This document shows, piece by piece, positions 16,506-24,710 of a stretch of DNA of 64,000 nt. Both the position numbers and the translations under genes were made by a program. A model generated the notes under the pieces. It had not been told where the DNA came from and ran no database searches. It worked only from the letters and a program-made list of their open reading frames with translations. The DNA comes from Aureibacillus halotolerans (GTDB lineage Bacteria > Bacillota > Bacilli > Bacillales > DSM-28697): positions 28,099 to 92,098 of the forward strand of contig NZ_SNYJ01000013.1 of the NCBI RefSeq assembly GCF_004363045.1, written 5' to 3'. Positions within the stretch are counted from its first letter, which is position 1, and every line of letters begins with the position of its first letter.

Positions 16506-17294
16506 TTGCGAATGGAAAAATTCCTAATTGAAGTGCTAAATCGTTCCCCTGATTGGGTGTTTCATATTACCTCAATTTTTATGGTAGCTCTTGTTGCACT
16601 GCTCGTGTGGTGGGCAGGCATTGGAGCAAAACGATTTGCCGATGCGCTCGGCAGAGAAAACCGTCTCATTAGTATTCAAGAGGAGTTACTCGACATGCAA
16701 AAGCAAGCGACGCAGGCCGAAGCGACGACCCAACAACTCCGCACGACCGTTGATCATATGTCGTCCCATTTAAAAAACCTGCAACAATTGCGCTTAAGTG
16801 AATATGATTCAATAGAGGATGTTGAAACGACCGCCCACGCTTTATTGCAACGAATCGTTGAATCACTAGCCGCCGATATTAAATTCAAGGCAGGCGACGC
16901 TCACCGCTGTGGCTTGTGGCTTTCCGACATTGATGCAAGAAGATTGGTCTTGTTTAAAGGCAGCCATGGTTTCCCTACCGCCTCAATCCAGTCACGTACG
17001 TTAGACATTGATAAATCTGTCGCTGGATTAAGCTTTCGACGAGGAGAACCCCTGCTTGACAACAATGTTAAACACCATAGTGACTGGGCGGTCAATCCAC
17101 ACTCCTCAAGCAAATATAAGACGATGGTTTCTATTCCGATGACACATTGGGGAGTATTGACCATTGACGGTCGCCACGATATGACAGAGGATACGATTCG
17201 AATTGGCGAAGTTTACGCCAGTGTGATGGACGTCATTTTAAGCGAGTATATGCTAGCTCTCCATACTTCTGATGACGAGTACGAGTCTATGTAA
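16506..17294 (+). CDS. Membrane-anchored GAF domain protein
   Basis: A 262-aa protein. One membrane helix (about residues 17-38) is followed by a coiled coil (about 55-105, Gln- and Leu-rich) and a GAF domain (about 115-255) containing GLWLSDIDARRLVLF and MVSIPMTHWGVLTIDG. It carries no kinase, GGDEF or other output domain, so it is probably a small-molecule or redox sensor acting through partners. The start is uncertain: GGGAGGTGG fits TTG at 16506, whereas ATG 16512 is rather far and ATG 16461 has no site. The small gene at 17328 follows after 33 bases and is probably co-transcribed. Confidence 0.7.
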   Translation: MRMEKFLIEVLNRSPDWVFHITSIFMVALVALLVWWAGIGAKRFADALGRENRLISIQEELLDMQKQATQAEATTQQLRTTVDHMSSHLKNLQQLRLSEYDSIEDVETTAHALLQRIVESLAADIKFKAGDAHRCGLWLSDIDARRLVLFKGSHGFPTASIQSRTLDIDKSVAGLSFRRGEPLLDNNVKHHSDWAVNPHSSSKYKTMVSIPMTHWGVLTIDGRHDMTEDTIRIGEVYASVMDVILSEYMLALHTSDDEYESM

Positions 17295-17327
17295 TGCGAA
17301 CCGATGACGGATAAAGGAGTGCTTCCA

Positions 17328-17519
17328 ATGAGTAACCGTTCTTCCTTGTTTGCTCAAAGAACTGCCGCACAACGTGCCTATGCAGAAAAGCGCATCACGC
17401 AAAAGCAATACGAAGATGTCTTAACAGCCATTGAGCGACAGGAAAAACTGAGACAAGAGCAGCAATCAAACACATTAAAAAAAGTGCATATGGCGACAAA
17501 AAGACTGTTAAAGGCCTAG
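17328..17519 (+). CDS. Small basic hypothetical protein (63 aa)
   Basis: A 63-aa charged helical protein rich in Gln, Lys and Arg, with no membrane segment and no family I recognise. AAAGGAG 9 bases before ATG 17328 sets the start. It follows the GAF gene closely, and the downstream terminator overlaps its last codons, so the two look like one operon. Confidence 0.65.
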   Translation: MSNRSSLFAQRTAAQRAYAEKRITQKQYEDVLTAIERQEKLRQEQQSNTLKKVHMATKRLLKA

Positions 17520-17540
17520 CGCTAACAGTCTTTTTATTTT
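17501..17540 (+). terminator. Terminator of the GAF operon
   Basis: AAGACTGTTA pairs with TAACAGTCTT across a 12-base loop containing the stop codon, followed by TTTATTTT. Confidence 0.88.
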
Positions 17541-17603
17541 CGCCGCCTTCCCTCTCATGGTACGCTACCTTTAGCGATTATCATGAATGAGGGAGGCTTT
17601 TTT

Positions 17604-17777
17604 GTGCGCTTTTATTTTACAGTTGGACTCGGGTTGCTTGGCGTCGTGCTGTCTGTTGGGTTTCCAGAGCTCGTTTCATGCGATCTTTGGGATGGTGTCA
17701 TTGCAGGTGGAATTGTGGACCTCCTTCGCGGCCAACACCAAACAACACCGTCATCCGTTCAGCGCTATTTAAAATAG
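17604..17777 (+). CDS. Possible small membrane protein (57 aa)
   Basis: GAGGGAGG at 17589-17596 is well placed for GTG 17604. The product starts with a basic-aromatic stretch and a hydrophobic segment of about 22 residues (YFTVGLGLLGVVLSVGF), then a second weakly hydrophobic part and a polar tail. The longer reading from ATG 17583 lacks a binding site. I recognise no family. It lies between a terminator and ddl, 79 bases before the latter. It could be a real small gene or chance. Confidence 0.45.
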   Translation: MRFYFTVGLGLLGVVLSVGFPELVSCDLWDGVIAGGIVDLLRGQHQTTPSSVQRYLK

Positions 17778-17856
17778 AAAGTGGAGATTTTTTCTCCACA
17801 CAAGATTGCCTTTTGTACGAATAGAGTAATAGTATAGAAGGGAAGGAGTGATAATT

Positions 17857-18954
17857 TTGTCAAAACTGAAAGTAGGTATTATCTTTGGAGGAAAATCTGC
17901 CGAGCATGAAGTGTCCCTTCAATCGGCTAAAAATATTGTCGAGGCCATTGATCCCTCAAAGTATGAGGTTGTTCTTATCGGTATTGATAAAAAAGGACAG
18001 TGGCAATTGAATGACGCATCCACCTTTTTGCTCAACGAGGAAAACCCCGCCTTAATTCGGCTGAACGCTTCCGAACGAGGTGTTGCGATCTCCCCGGGGA
18101 AGGATTCTGGACAGTTTATCGCCACCTCAGGATCAACACCAATGGATCAGCTTGATGTTGTCTTTCCGATTGTTCACGGAACACTTGGTGAGGATGGCAG
18201 CCTTCAAGGGATGCTGAGACTGGCCAACGTCCCTTATGTTGGACCAAATGTGCTAAGTTCTGCGATTTGCATGGATAAGGATATCGCCAAAAAGCTACTC
18301 TCGTCTGCCGGCATTCAAACGGCGAAAGGGGTTAGCTTTACGAGCAATCAAAAAGAGCAAATTACCTTTGCAAGCATTGAAGCTGCTTTGGGAACTCCCG
18401 TCTTTATTAAGCCTGCCAATATGGGGTCGTCGGTTGGGGTGAACAAGGCGCAAAATGAGGAAGAATTTGTTCAAGCCGTTGAAGAAGCATTTCTGTATGA
18501 TCACAAAATTATCATTGAAGAAGCGATTGTTGGGCGTGAAATTGAGGTGGCTGTTCTTGGTAACGAAGAACCAGAAGCGTCTTTGCCGGGCGAAATTTTG
18601 CCTCAAAGTGAGTTTTATTCGTATGCCTCCAAATACATCGACGAGGACGGCGCTGGACTTGCCGCACCTGCCGATTTGACGCCAGAGCAAACGAAAGCTG
18701 TGCAGGAATCTGCCATTGCTGCGTTTCAGGCACTACAGTGCGAAGGGCTTTCACGGGTTGACTTTTTCTTACAGCCTGATGACACTCTGCTTGTGAATGA
18801 AATCAATACACTTCCAGGGTTTACTGCCATTAGCATGTACCCGAAGCTGTGGGAAGTGAGCGGGGTTTCTTACCCTGACCTTATTGAGCGTCTCATCCAA
18901 TTGGCCATTGAAAGACATCAACGAACACAGGGATTGAAAAGCTCTATAAACTAA
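17857..18954 (+). CDS. ddl: D-alanine--D-alanine ligase
   Basis: A 365-aa ATP-grasp enzyme joining two D-alanines for peptidoglycan precursors. Seen in order: VGIIFGGKSAEHEVSL at the N-terminus; the substrate-binding VFPIVHGTLGEDG (about residue 105); FIKPANMGSSVG; IIIEEAIVGREIEVAVLG; and the metal-binding LVNEINTLPGFTAISMYP. The omega-loop region FYSYASKYID fits a D-Ala-D-Ala rather than a D-Ala-D-Lac enzyme. TTG 17857 is preferred because AAGGAG is 8 bases upstream; GTG 17848 is too close to it. No murF follows, contrary to the common ddl-murF order. A convergent MurE-like gene faces it across a shared terminator. Confidence 0.93.
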   Translation: MSKLKVGIIFGGKSAEHEVSLQSAKNIVEAIDPSKYEVVLIGIDKKGQWQLNDASTFLLNEENPALIRLNASERGVAISPGKDSGQFIATSGSTPMDQLDVVFPIVHGTLGEDGSLQGMLRLANVPYVGPNVLSSAICMDKDIAKKLLSSAGIQTAKGVSFTSNQKEQITFASIEAALGTPVFIKPANMGSSVGVNKAQNEEEFVQAVEEAFLYDHKIIIEEAIVGREIEVAVLGNEEPEASLPGEILPQSEFYSYASKYIDEDGAGLAAPADLTPEQTKAVQESAIAAFQALQCEGLSRVDFFLQPDDTLLVNEINTLPGFTAISMYPKLWEVSGVSYPDLIERLIQLAIERHQRTQGLKSSIN

Positions 18955-18957
18955 AAA

Positions 18958-19005
18958 ATCCGCCCATGCACTTCTCGACCTTGTCGAAGAGCATGGGCGG
19001 TTTTT
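18958..19005. terminator. Bidirectional terminator between ddl and the murE-like gene
   Basis: CCGCCCATGC pairs with GCATGGGCGG, flanked by an A-run and TTTTTATT. It serves both convergent genes. Confidence 0.9.
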
Positions 19006-19006
19006 A

Positions 19007-20527
19007 TTATGACGTTTGTTCTCGCACATAGACGCGTTCTCTAGCTTTCTTCTGAAAATATGAATGAATCACAGCAAGTTCGTCGTATGGCACATTTTCA
19101 CCACATATGACTTGATAGCCTCCGAATCCAAGACCTGTAATTAATACGAGATCCCCTTCTTCAGCTAACGAAAGAGCATGGTGAATGCCGTCCTCGCGGT
19201 AAATCGTTTTATGAATATGCTGGGAGAATGGATTGGTAAAGCCTCTACGCACATCATCAGCGATCACGTCTCGATCAAAATAGCCTGGGTGGTCAACGCT
19301 CACAACTATTTCATCTGCGTGCCCTTCAGCTGCTTTTGCCATTTTCGGTCGCTTCTGCGGATCACGTAGACCTATGCCAGTTATTAACAAAATTAAACGC
19401 TTGTACGTCAGCTGCCGTGCTGCCTCTAAAACATTGATCAAGGCTTCTGGCGTATGTGCGTAATCGAGCACAATTTGATGAGACGGGTAGGTCTCAACCT
19501 TTTGAAAGCGGCCTTCTGGTCCTTCTACCTTTGGGAGAACAGAAATAATGTCATGGAGGCTGTGTCCAAACAACAAGCATGTCCCAATTGCCGCAAGCAG
19601 ATTGGCCATATTGTATCGACCAAATATCGGTGCGCGTACGGGATGTGATTCTTGGCTAACGGTAAGGATAAACCGAGTGCCTTGATCATCCGCTTGAATG
19701 GCTTTCGCCGAGATGTCCGCTGGTCGGTCCATGCCATACGTTAACACAGGACCATTAAAACGCGTTAAAATCGTTTGTGATAGTTCATCATCATCGATAT
19801 TAACGACAGCTTGTCTGACCTGGTTAAATAATTTGAGCTTTGCCTCGCGATAATGATCCATCGTCGGATGAAACTCAAGATGCTCAGGTGATAAATTGGT
19901 GTAAATGCCTACATCAAAAATCATTTCCGCTAAACGATTTTGTTCAATTGCTATCGACGTTGCTTCCATCGCCACCGCTTTAACATGTGAATGCTGTAAG
20001 TGCTGGAAAATCGCCTGCAAATCAGGTGCTTCTGGCGTCGTTGGCGTCGTTTGTTTAAACGGCAAAGGGCTTTGATCATCCCAAATGCCCGCAGTGCCGA
20101 TTTGACCTGTAGGCATACCTAAGTGATTCAGCAACGACCGTATGTACGACGTCACTGTCGTTTTTCCATTGGTCCCTGTTACAGCTGCCGTTTTTAGTTT
20201 TTGGTCTGCCCTGTTATAGTAATGAGCTGAGAAGCATGCGAGTGCCCTCCTCGTCTCACTAGCGAAAATAAAGCTAATTGTAGGGTGGCGGTCACTCGCT
20301 TCCTTCAAAGCTGAGGCGTCTGAACCCACCACAGCACAAGCTCCTTTTTGAATTGCATCCTCTATAAAACGATGTCCATCTGCATGTTCCCCAACCATGC
20401 AAAAAAAGATTGAATGGTTCTCAACTCGTCTTGAATCGTAGGCAATGGCGATAATCTGTTGGCTTTGCGGCCCAGACAGTGTCATTTCCTCATTCCATTC
20501 AATGTCAGAAAAATAAATCGTTTTCAA
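19007..20527 (-). CDS. MurE-like Mur ligase with altered amino-acid-binding motifs
   Basis: A 506-aa three-domain Mur ligase. Conserved parts: UDP-MurNAc-binding AYDSRRV with DGHRFI in domain 1; ATP loop GTNGKTT (about residue 118); TTPEAPDLQ; YTNLSPEHLEFH; the carbamylated-Lys region YREAKLKLF; and DYAHTPEAL. In domain 3, where MurE enzymes for meso-diaminopimelate carry DNPR and GKGHE, this protein reads VDHPGYFDR and GLGFGGYQ. It may therefore add another amino acid, or act on another substrate. It stands alone, away from any dcw cluster, opposite ddl. A housekeeping murE would be expected elsewhere. Start ATG 20527 is supported only by frame and homology. Confidence 0.8.
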   Translation of the reverse strand: MKTIYFSDIEWNEEMTLSGPQSQQIIAIAYDSRRVENHSIFFCMVGEHADGHRFIEDAIQKGACAVVGSDASALKEASDRHPTISFIFASETRRALACFSAHYYNRADQKLKTAAVTGTNGKTTVTSYIRSLLNHLGMPTGQIGTAGIWDDQSPLPFKQTTPTTPEAPDLQAIFQHLQHSHVKAVAMEATSIAIEQNRLAEMIFDVGIYTNLSPEHLEFHPTMDHYREAKLKLFNQVRQAVVNIDDDELSQTILTRFNGPVLTYGMDRPADISAKAIQADDQGTRFILTVSQESHPVRAPIFGRYNMANLLAAIGTCLLFGHSLHDIISVLPKVEGPEGRFQKVETYPSHQIVLDYAHTPEALINVLEAARQLTYKRLILLITGIGLRDPQKRPKMAKAAEGHADEIVVSVDHPGYFDRDVIADDVRRGFTNPFSQHIHKTIYREDGIHHALSLAEEGDLVLITGLGFGGYQVICGENVPYDELAVIHSYFQKKARERVYVREQTS

Positions 20528-20769
20528 AAAAACAGTCCCCCGTCAACTTATTTAAACACAGATATCTTGTTCAAATACCCAGTTTGTGAAGTTCATAAAC
20601 ATTTAGTTTATCACGCGTAATTGGGGCATAGCAAATCAAAATCAAAACGAAAAATTGGATAAGTGCTGATGGAATGATCAAATTTCGGCGCACAGTTCGG
20701 TTTATAAGGAAACGAGCTTCAACGTGAGTCAAGTTTTCGAAGGGGCTGTGCTCCTTTTTCTATTAATAG
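20528..20769. other. Intergenic region with a plus-strand hairpin
   Basis: No ORF is convincing. On the plus strand GGCGCACAG (about 20687-20695) can pair with CTGTGCTCC (20744-20752), followed by a TTTTTC tract. This resembles a terminator closing a longer structured segment, but no upstream plus-strand gene uses it. It could end a small RNA or be the decayed leader of a lost gene. Confidence 0.35.
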
Positions 20770-20817
20770 AAAAGGCTGCCCCCAATGTCATTGATATGAC
20801 GTAGGAGGCAGCCTTTT
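20770..20817 (-). terminator. Terminator of the ABC exporter gene
   Basis: AAAAGGCTGCC and GGCAGCCTTTT form a perfect 11-bp stem, with an inner TGTCAT..ATGACG partial stem. On the minus strand the U-tract reads TTTTCTATTA. Confidence 0.85.
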
Positions 20818-20865
20818 GATAAATCCACCAGACTAGATTTATCAAAACAGTGGCTTTTTTAGATA

Positions 20866-22611
20866 TTATACCTTGCCAGCAAGCGCTTCGTGCTGAATAA
20901 CCCCAAACTGGGCAGAATGCAATCGGCTGTACAACCCTTTTTGTTCGATCAACTCTTCATGTGAGCCTTGTTCGGCGACCCCATCTTTTGTTAGAACGAC
21001 AATGCGGTCGGCATTTTTAATCGTTGCAAGCCTATGAGCGATGACGAGAGTCGTTCGTCCTTTTGAAAGCTCTGCCAACGACTGTTGGATGGCCCATTCT
21101 GTCTCTGTATCGAGTGCTGAGGTCGCTTCATCCAAAATAAGGATGGGCGGGTTTTTCAAAAACATCCGTGCAATGGAAAGACGCTGTTTTTGACCTCCAG
21201 ATAGCTTGACGCCACGCTCTCCGATAATGGTGTCTAGACCATCGGGCTGTGCCTGAATGAGCTCTTCCAATCGGGCATGTCGAGCCGCCTCCCAGATTTC
21301 TTCCTCCGAAGCATCAAGCTTGCCATAAGCTATATTCTCTCGAATGCTTCCTGAAAAGAGGAACACGTCCTGTGCGACGACACCAATATTTTTGCGTAGC
21401 GAAGCTAAAGTCATATGTTTAATCGGCGTTCCATCAATGTGGATGGCCCCTTCATTCGCTTCATAAAATCGAGGCAGCAGGCTACACAACGTCGTTTTCC
21501 CTGCCCCCGATGGGCCAACAAAAGCCACCGTTTCTCCTGCGCGGATTGAGAGATCGATCCCATTCAAAATGGTAGCTGAGTCTTCATACCCGAACGTGAC
21601 GTTTTCATAACGAATATCGCCATGAAGCGCGCCTACGTCCACAGCATTCGGTTCATCTTTAATGTCCGGCTCTGTGTCCAACAATTCACAGAAGCGTTTG
21701 AAACCAGCAATGCCTTTTGGATAGCTTTCAACAATCGCATTGATTTTTTCAATTGGTCGGAAAAGGACATTCGTCAACAGGACAAAGGCAATAAATTCTC
21801 CACTTGATAATTCTTCAATTATGACGAAATATGCGCCACAAACCAATGAAATTAACGTAACGACTCGCATAAGCAAGTAACTAATGGACAGGTTCATGCC
21901 CATAATCTTATAAGAAACCAACTTGGTTTTTCTAAAGTTGCGGTTGTTCACATCAAATTGTGCTTGCTCTGTTGCTTCATTAGCAAATGCCTGAACGACA
22001 CGCATCCCACCAACATTGTCTTCAATTCGTGTATTAAAATCAGCGATATTGCTAAAGAGCTGATGCATGGCCGTTGTCATTCTTCTGTGGAAAAACAACC
22101 CCATAAAAATGAGAAATGGAATGATCGCAAAAATAATTAAAGCCATCTTCCAGTTGATAAAGAGCATTACGCTAAACGCGCCGAGCAATGTCATAATAGC
22201 AATAAATAAATCTTCTGGTCCATGATGGGCAAGTTCTCCAACGTCCATCAAATCATTCGTCATGCGCGCGAGCAGCTGTCCCGTTTTCGTATTGTCGAAA
22301 AAACGGAAGGACTGCTTTTGAACATGAGCAAATACACTTTTACGCATGTCCGTTTCAATGTTAATGCCCAACCGATGTCCCCAATAGGTGACGATATATT
22401 GCAGACCGGCATTGATCATGTAAATAGCGAGCAAGGCGATGCTTGCACCGGCAATCAATGACCAATTCTGCCCCGGAAGCAGCGTATCCACAAAATAATT
22501 GACGGCAAGTGGAAAAATGAGCTCTAACAAACCAGCGAGCACCGCACATGAAAAATCGAGCGCAAATAGTCCTTTATAAGGTTGATAATAGGAAAAAAAT
22601 CGTCTTAGCAT
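20866..22611 (-). CDS. ABC transporter, fused permease and ATPase (exporter)
   Basis: A 581-aa half-transporter acting as a dimer. Six membrane helices (about residues 15-300) precede a C-terminal ATPase with Walker A GPSGAGKTT (about 372), Q-loop VVAQDVFLFSGSI, signature LSGGQKQRLS, Walker B ILILDEATSALD and switch IAHRLAT. It belongs to the MsbA/LmrA-like exporter group, with lipids, drugs or peptides as possible substrates; nothing in the sequence fixes which. ATG at 22611 follows GGGGGAAC; the frame extends to GTG 22626. It is monocistronic. The neighbouring wall-related genes hint at a role in the envelope, but this is only context. Confidence 0.88.
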   Translation of the reverse strand: MLRRFFSYYQPYKGLFALDFSCAVLAGLLELIFPLAVNYFVDTLLPGQNWSLIAGASIALLAIYMINAGLQYIVTYWGHRLGINIETDMRKSVFAHVQKQSFRFFDNTKTGQLLARMTNDLMDVGELAHHGPEDLFIAIMTLLGAFSVMLFINWKMALIIFAIIPFLIFMGLFFHRRMTTAMHQLFSNIADFNTRIEDNVGGMRVVQAFANEATEQAQFDVNNRNFRKTKLVSYKIMGMNLSISYLLMRVVTLISLVCGAYFVIIEELSSGEFIAFVLLTNVLFRPIEKINAIVESYPKGIAGFKRFCELLDTEPDIKDEPNAVDVGALHGDIRYENVTFGYEDSATILNGIDLSIRAGETVAFVGPSGAGKTTLCSLLPRFYEANEGAIHIDGTPIKHMTLASLRKNIGVVAQDVFLFSGSIRENIAYGKLDASEEEIWEAARHARLEELIQAQPDGLDTIIGERGVKLSGGQKQRLSIARMFLKNPPILILDEATSALDTETEWAIQQSLAELSKGRTTLVIAHRLATIKNADRIVVLTKDGVAEQGSHEELIEQKGLYSRLHSAQFGVIQHEALAGKV

Positions 22612-22900
22612 AATGTTCCCCCACACTTTGTATCCTGCTTGACAGTGCAGGCACTGTTGTCTTTTTATTTCAATACAATAGAGCAGGCAACAATCGTTTT
22701 AGCACCTCATCCATTATTCGAAAACAATTGATAACTCTTCTCAATCTTTCTCATTATACGATTGTCTCTTCTCCTTTACAACCTGCTTTTTAAACTTGGC
22801 AATGCCTCCAACTCAACTTTCGCTCCTTGAATGGGAGATATGGTATAGCTGGGTAAACCATCAATTTATTGTTGTGGTTGCTTTTTATACAAGCTGCCAT

Positions 22901-22985
22901 ACACTCGCTTTCCACGGGCGAACTGCGAGCCTCCTCGGCGCGTTGCGCACTGTGGGGTCTCGCTGGAGTCTCGCTAGTGGCCGCT
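22901..22985. repeat. Dispersed repeat (CTCGCTTTCCACGGGCG family)
   Basis: A GC-rich block with CGAGCCTCCTCGGCGCG and GGAGTCTCGCTAGTGGCCGC. The last 21 bases reappear, reverse-complemented with one mismatch, at 32830-32850. Short internal inverted repeats (CGAG..CTCG type) suggest a structured element. Similar blocks are frequent between genes of Bacillaceae. Confidence 0.75.
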
Positions 22986-23382
22986 TTTAATAATGGACTC
23001 ATTTTATGATGTGACATGAATTAAAAAGGGAATCATTTAGCTATTTAAAGCATAGAGATCCGCTTAGTTACCTGAATGCGCTCTTTTTGAAAATACAGGA
23101 TTGTGAGCATGGGTACCTTTATATTTACTGAATACAGGAGGCATTGTTTTGAGGAGATCAATTAATCTATCTCACCTTGCTCCACTCAAGCACAACCAGT
23201 ATTGAAGGTGATTTTTGCTCATTGAAAGTTGTCTAAACTTAAGTCTCCCGCTTCATCAATACTGCACCAGGTGATACAGTTTCGCATGAATCAATACGCT
23301 TTTTTGTCTTCTTCGCAAAAGCAAAACCCCTTAAAACGCCTTTTTCTCCGTTATAAAAAAATTACGCAGCAACAAACGTCAG

Positions 23383-23501
23383 CGTAGTCAAAATACGTAG
23401 ACTCCTGCGGGAACAGCGCGAGCTGAAGATCCCCTTGGAAAGCTTGCTTTCCGAGGAAGCTGAAGCCGTGCCCGCGGACAGCGAAGTGTTTTGACGAAGC
23501 G
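23383..23501. repeat. Dispersed GC-rich intergenic repeat (CTCCTGCGGGA family), copy 2
   Basis: Nearly identical to 14949-15068 and in the same orientation, with changes such as GATCCCCTTGGA in place of GATCCCGCAGGA. These changes break one stem of copy 1. Confidence 0.85.
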
Positions 23502-23584
23502 GTCGTGTTTTCATTACACCCTGAAGGGCAGTAGTGCACCATCGATTCAATAAGACCTTGCGCTGCAAAAGTTGAGCTTTCAAC

Positions 23585-23627
23585 AAAAAAAAATCACAAT
23601 AGACGATCAGCCCCATTGTGATTTTTT
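23585..23627 (-). terminator. Terminator of the DD-peptidase gene
   Basis: AAAAATCACAAT pairs with ATTGTGATTTTTT around a 14-base loop; the minus strand carries a long U-run. Confidence 0.85.
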
Positions 23628-23635
23628 GTTGCGTG

Positions 23636-24454
23636 CTAAACGGCTTTTGCGCTCGTCCGTTTAAATCCCATATTTAAAAGTGTATGTGCATCTGACCAAA
23701 TGTGATGGTCCTTTGATCCGAAAGCCGCGGCCAGAATTTGTTCATTGTTTCGACTCGCTGCACTTATCAAGCAGCGACCCGCTTTTTTTGTATAGCCCGT
23801 TTTAAATCCTTCTGCCCCTTGATAGAAAAAGGGGCTTTCCGGATGAATCAGTTCATTTCGATTGACGAAATGGAGACGAGGAGACGTCCACACTGGTCGA
23901 CGTACCACATTGCATAGCACAAGGTTTTTTCGTGCTTCCTTTGTAATTTGCATCATGTCCTGCGCGGTCGTAAAGTGCCTGGTATCGTGCAGTCCATGTG
24001 GGTTGACGAATTGGGAGGACACCGCGCCCGCTCTTGAAGCAGCTTCGTTCATTGCCCATGTAAAATAACGAATCCCTGCATCATACGATATGTCTTTGCG
24101 TAGATCTCGACGTGCGACATGCATTGCTAACGCTCTAGCAGCATCGTTTCCAGAAGGGATCATCAACGCAGCGAGCAGCTCAGCAAACAAATAGGTATCT
24201 CCAGGGGTGAGCCCTGCAAGACTTTCTCCTTTCGTTTCCGCAAGCACCTCTTCCCCGACGGTGATTTTTTCGTTTAATTTACAAAGGGACGTGGCAGCAA
24301 GTCCTGTTAGTACCTTTGTCGCGCTGGCCGGGAATACACGCATCTGACTCTTTTTTTCGTAGAGCACTTGTCCGCTTTTTTCGTCTATTACGAGAGCACT
24401 CTTTGCGACAATGGTCGTGTCATTGGTCTGGTGTGGAAAAGTCGATCGTTTCAT
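23636..24454 (-). CDS. D-alanyl-D-alanine carboxypeptidase-like protein without signal peptide
   Basis: A 272-aa serine peptidase of family S11. Active-site motifs are complete and in order: SATK (SxxK, about residue 44), SGN (SxN, about 103) and KTG (about 220). Normal DacA/DacF proteins are exported and have a C-terminal domain with an amphipathic anchor. This protein begins MKRSTFPHQTNDT with no hydrophobic leader and stops soon after the catalytic domain. GGAGACC 5 bases before ATG 24454 supports this start, so the missing leader does not look like an annotation error. Either it works in the cytoplasm or it is a truncated remnant. It is monocistronic. Confidence 0.82.
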   Translation of the reverse strand: MKRSTFPHQTNDTTIVAKSALVIDEKSGQVLYEKKSQMRVFPASATKVLTGLAATSLCKLNEKITVGEEVLAETKGESLAGLTPGDTYLFAELLAALMIPSGNDAARALAMHVARRDLRKDISYDAGIRYFTWAMNEAASRAGAVSSQFVNPHGLHDTRHFTTAQDMMQITKEARKNLVLCNVVRRPVWTSPRLHFVNRNELIHPESPFFYQGAEGFKTGYTKKAGRCLISAASRNNEQILAAAFGSKDHHIWSDAHTLLNMGFKRTSAKAV

Positions 24455-24644
24455 TTGATGGTCTCCTTCGTCTCTATAATGATTTTAGAATGTATCGTGT
24501 TCATTTGTCATGATGGGTTAGGTGTAATTCCAAGCGACCCATTGAATGTTTTTTTCTGCACAAACCCTCTGCCCTGCGTGGGGATTTAGCAGATGTCATT
24601 AAGACCTTCTATAATCACTATAGCCAAGAGACCTAAAAGCCCTA

Positions 24645-24673
24645 CAAAAAAACCCTTAAGAAAACCTTAAGAG
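24645..24673 (-). terminator. Terminator of the YhaQP-type operon
   Basis: On the minus strand CTCTTAAG pairs with CTTAAGGG (one G-U pair) and is followed by TTTTTTT. Confidence 0.75.
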
Positions 24674-24710
24674 TTTTGAAGAAATCCTTTAGTTATATCT
24701 TCCAATCGTC

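Larger units (their letters stand above)
22612..23635. other. 1-kb intergenic region holding two repeat elements
   Basis: No credible coding sequence in either strand. Recognisable contents are the repeat at 22901-22985, the CTCCTGCGGGA repeat at 23383-23501 and the terminator at 23585-23627. The segment 23000-23380 is AT-rich without any signal I can name. Local ORFs of 60-85 codons follow the repeats and lack binding sites. Confidence 0.7.

Noticed and set aside
23351-23616. Minus-strand ORFs of 63 and 84 codons
   Set aside because: They follow the CTCCTGCGGGA repeat and the terminator hairpin. A similar ORF appears at 14861-15085 only because the same repeat is there.
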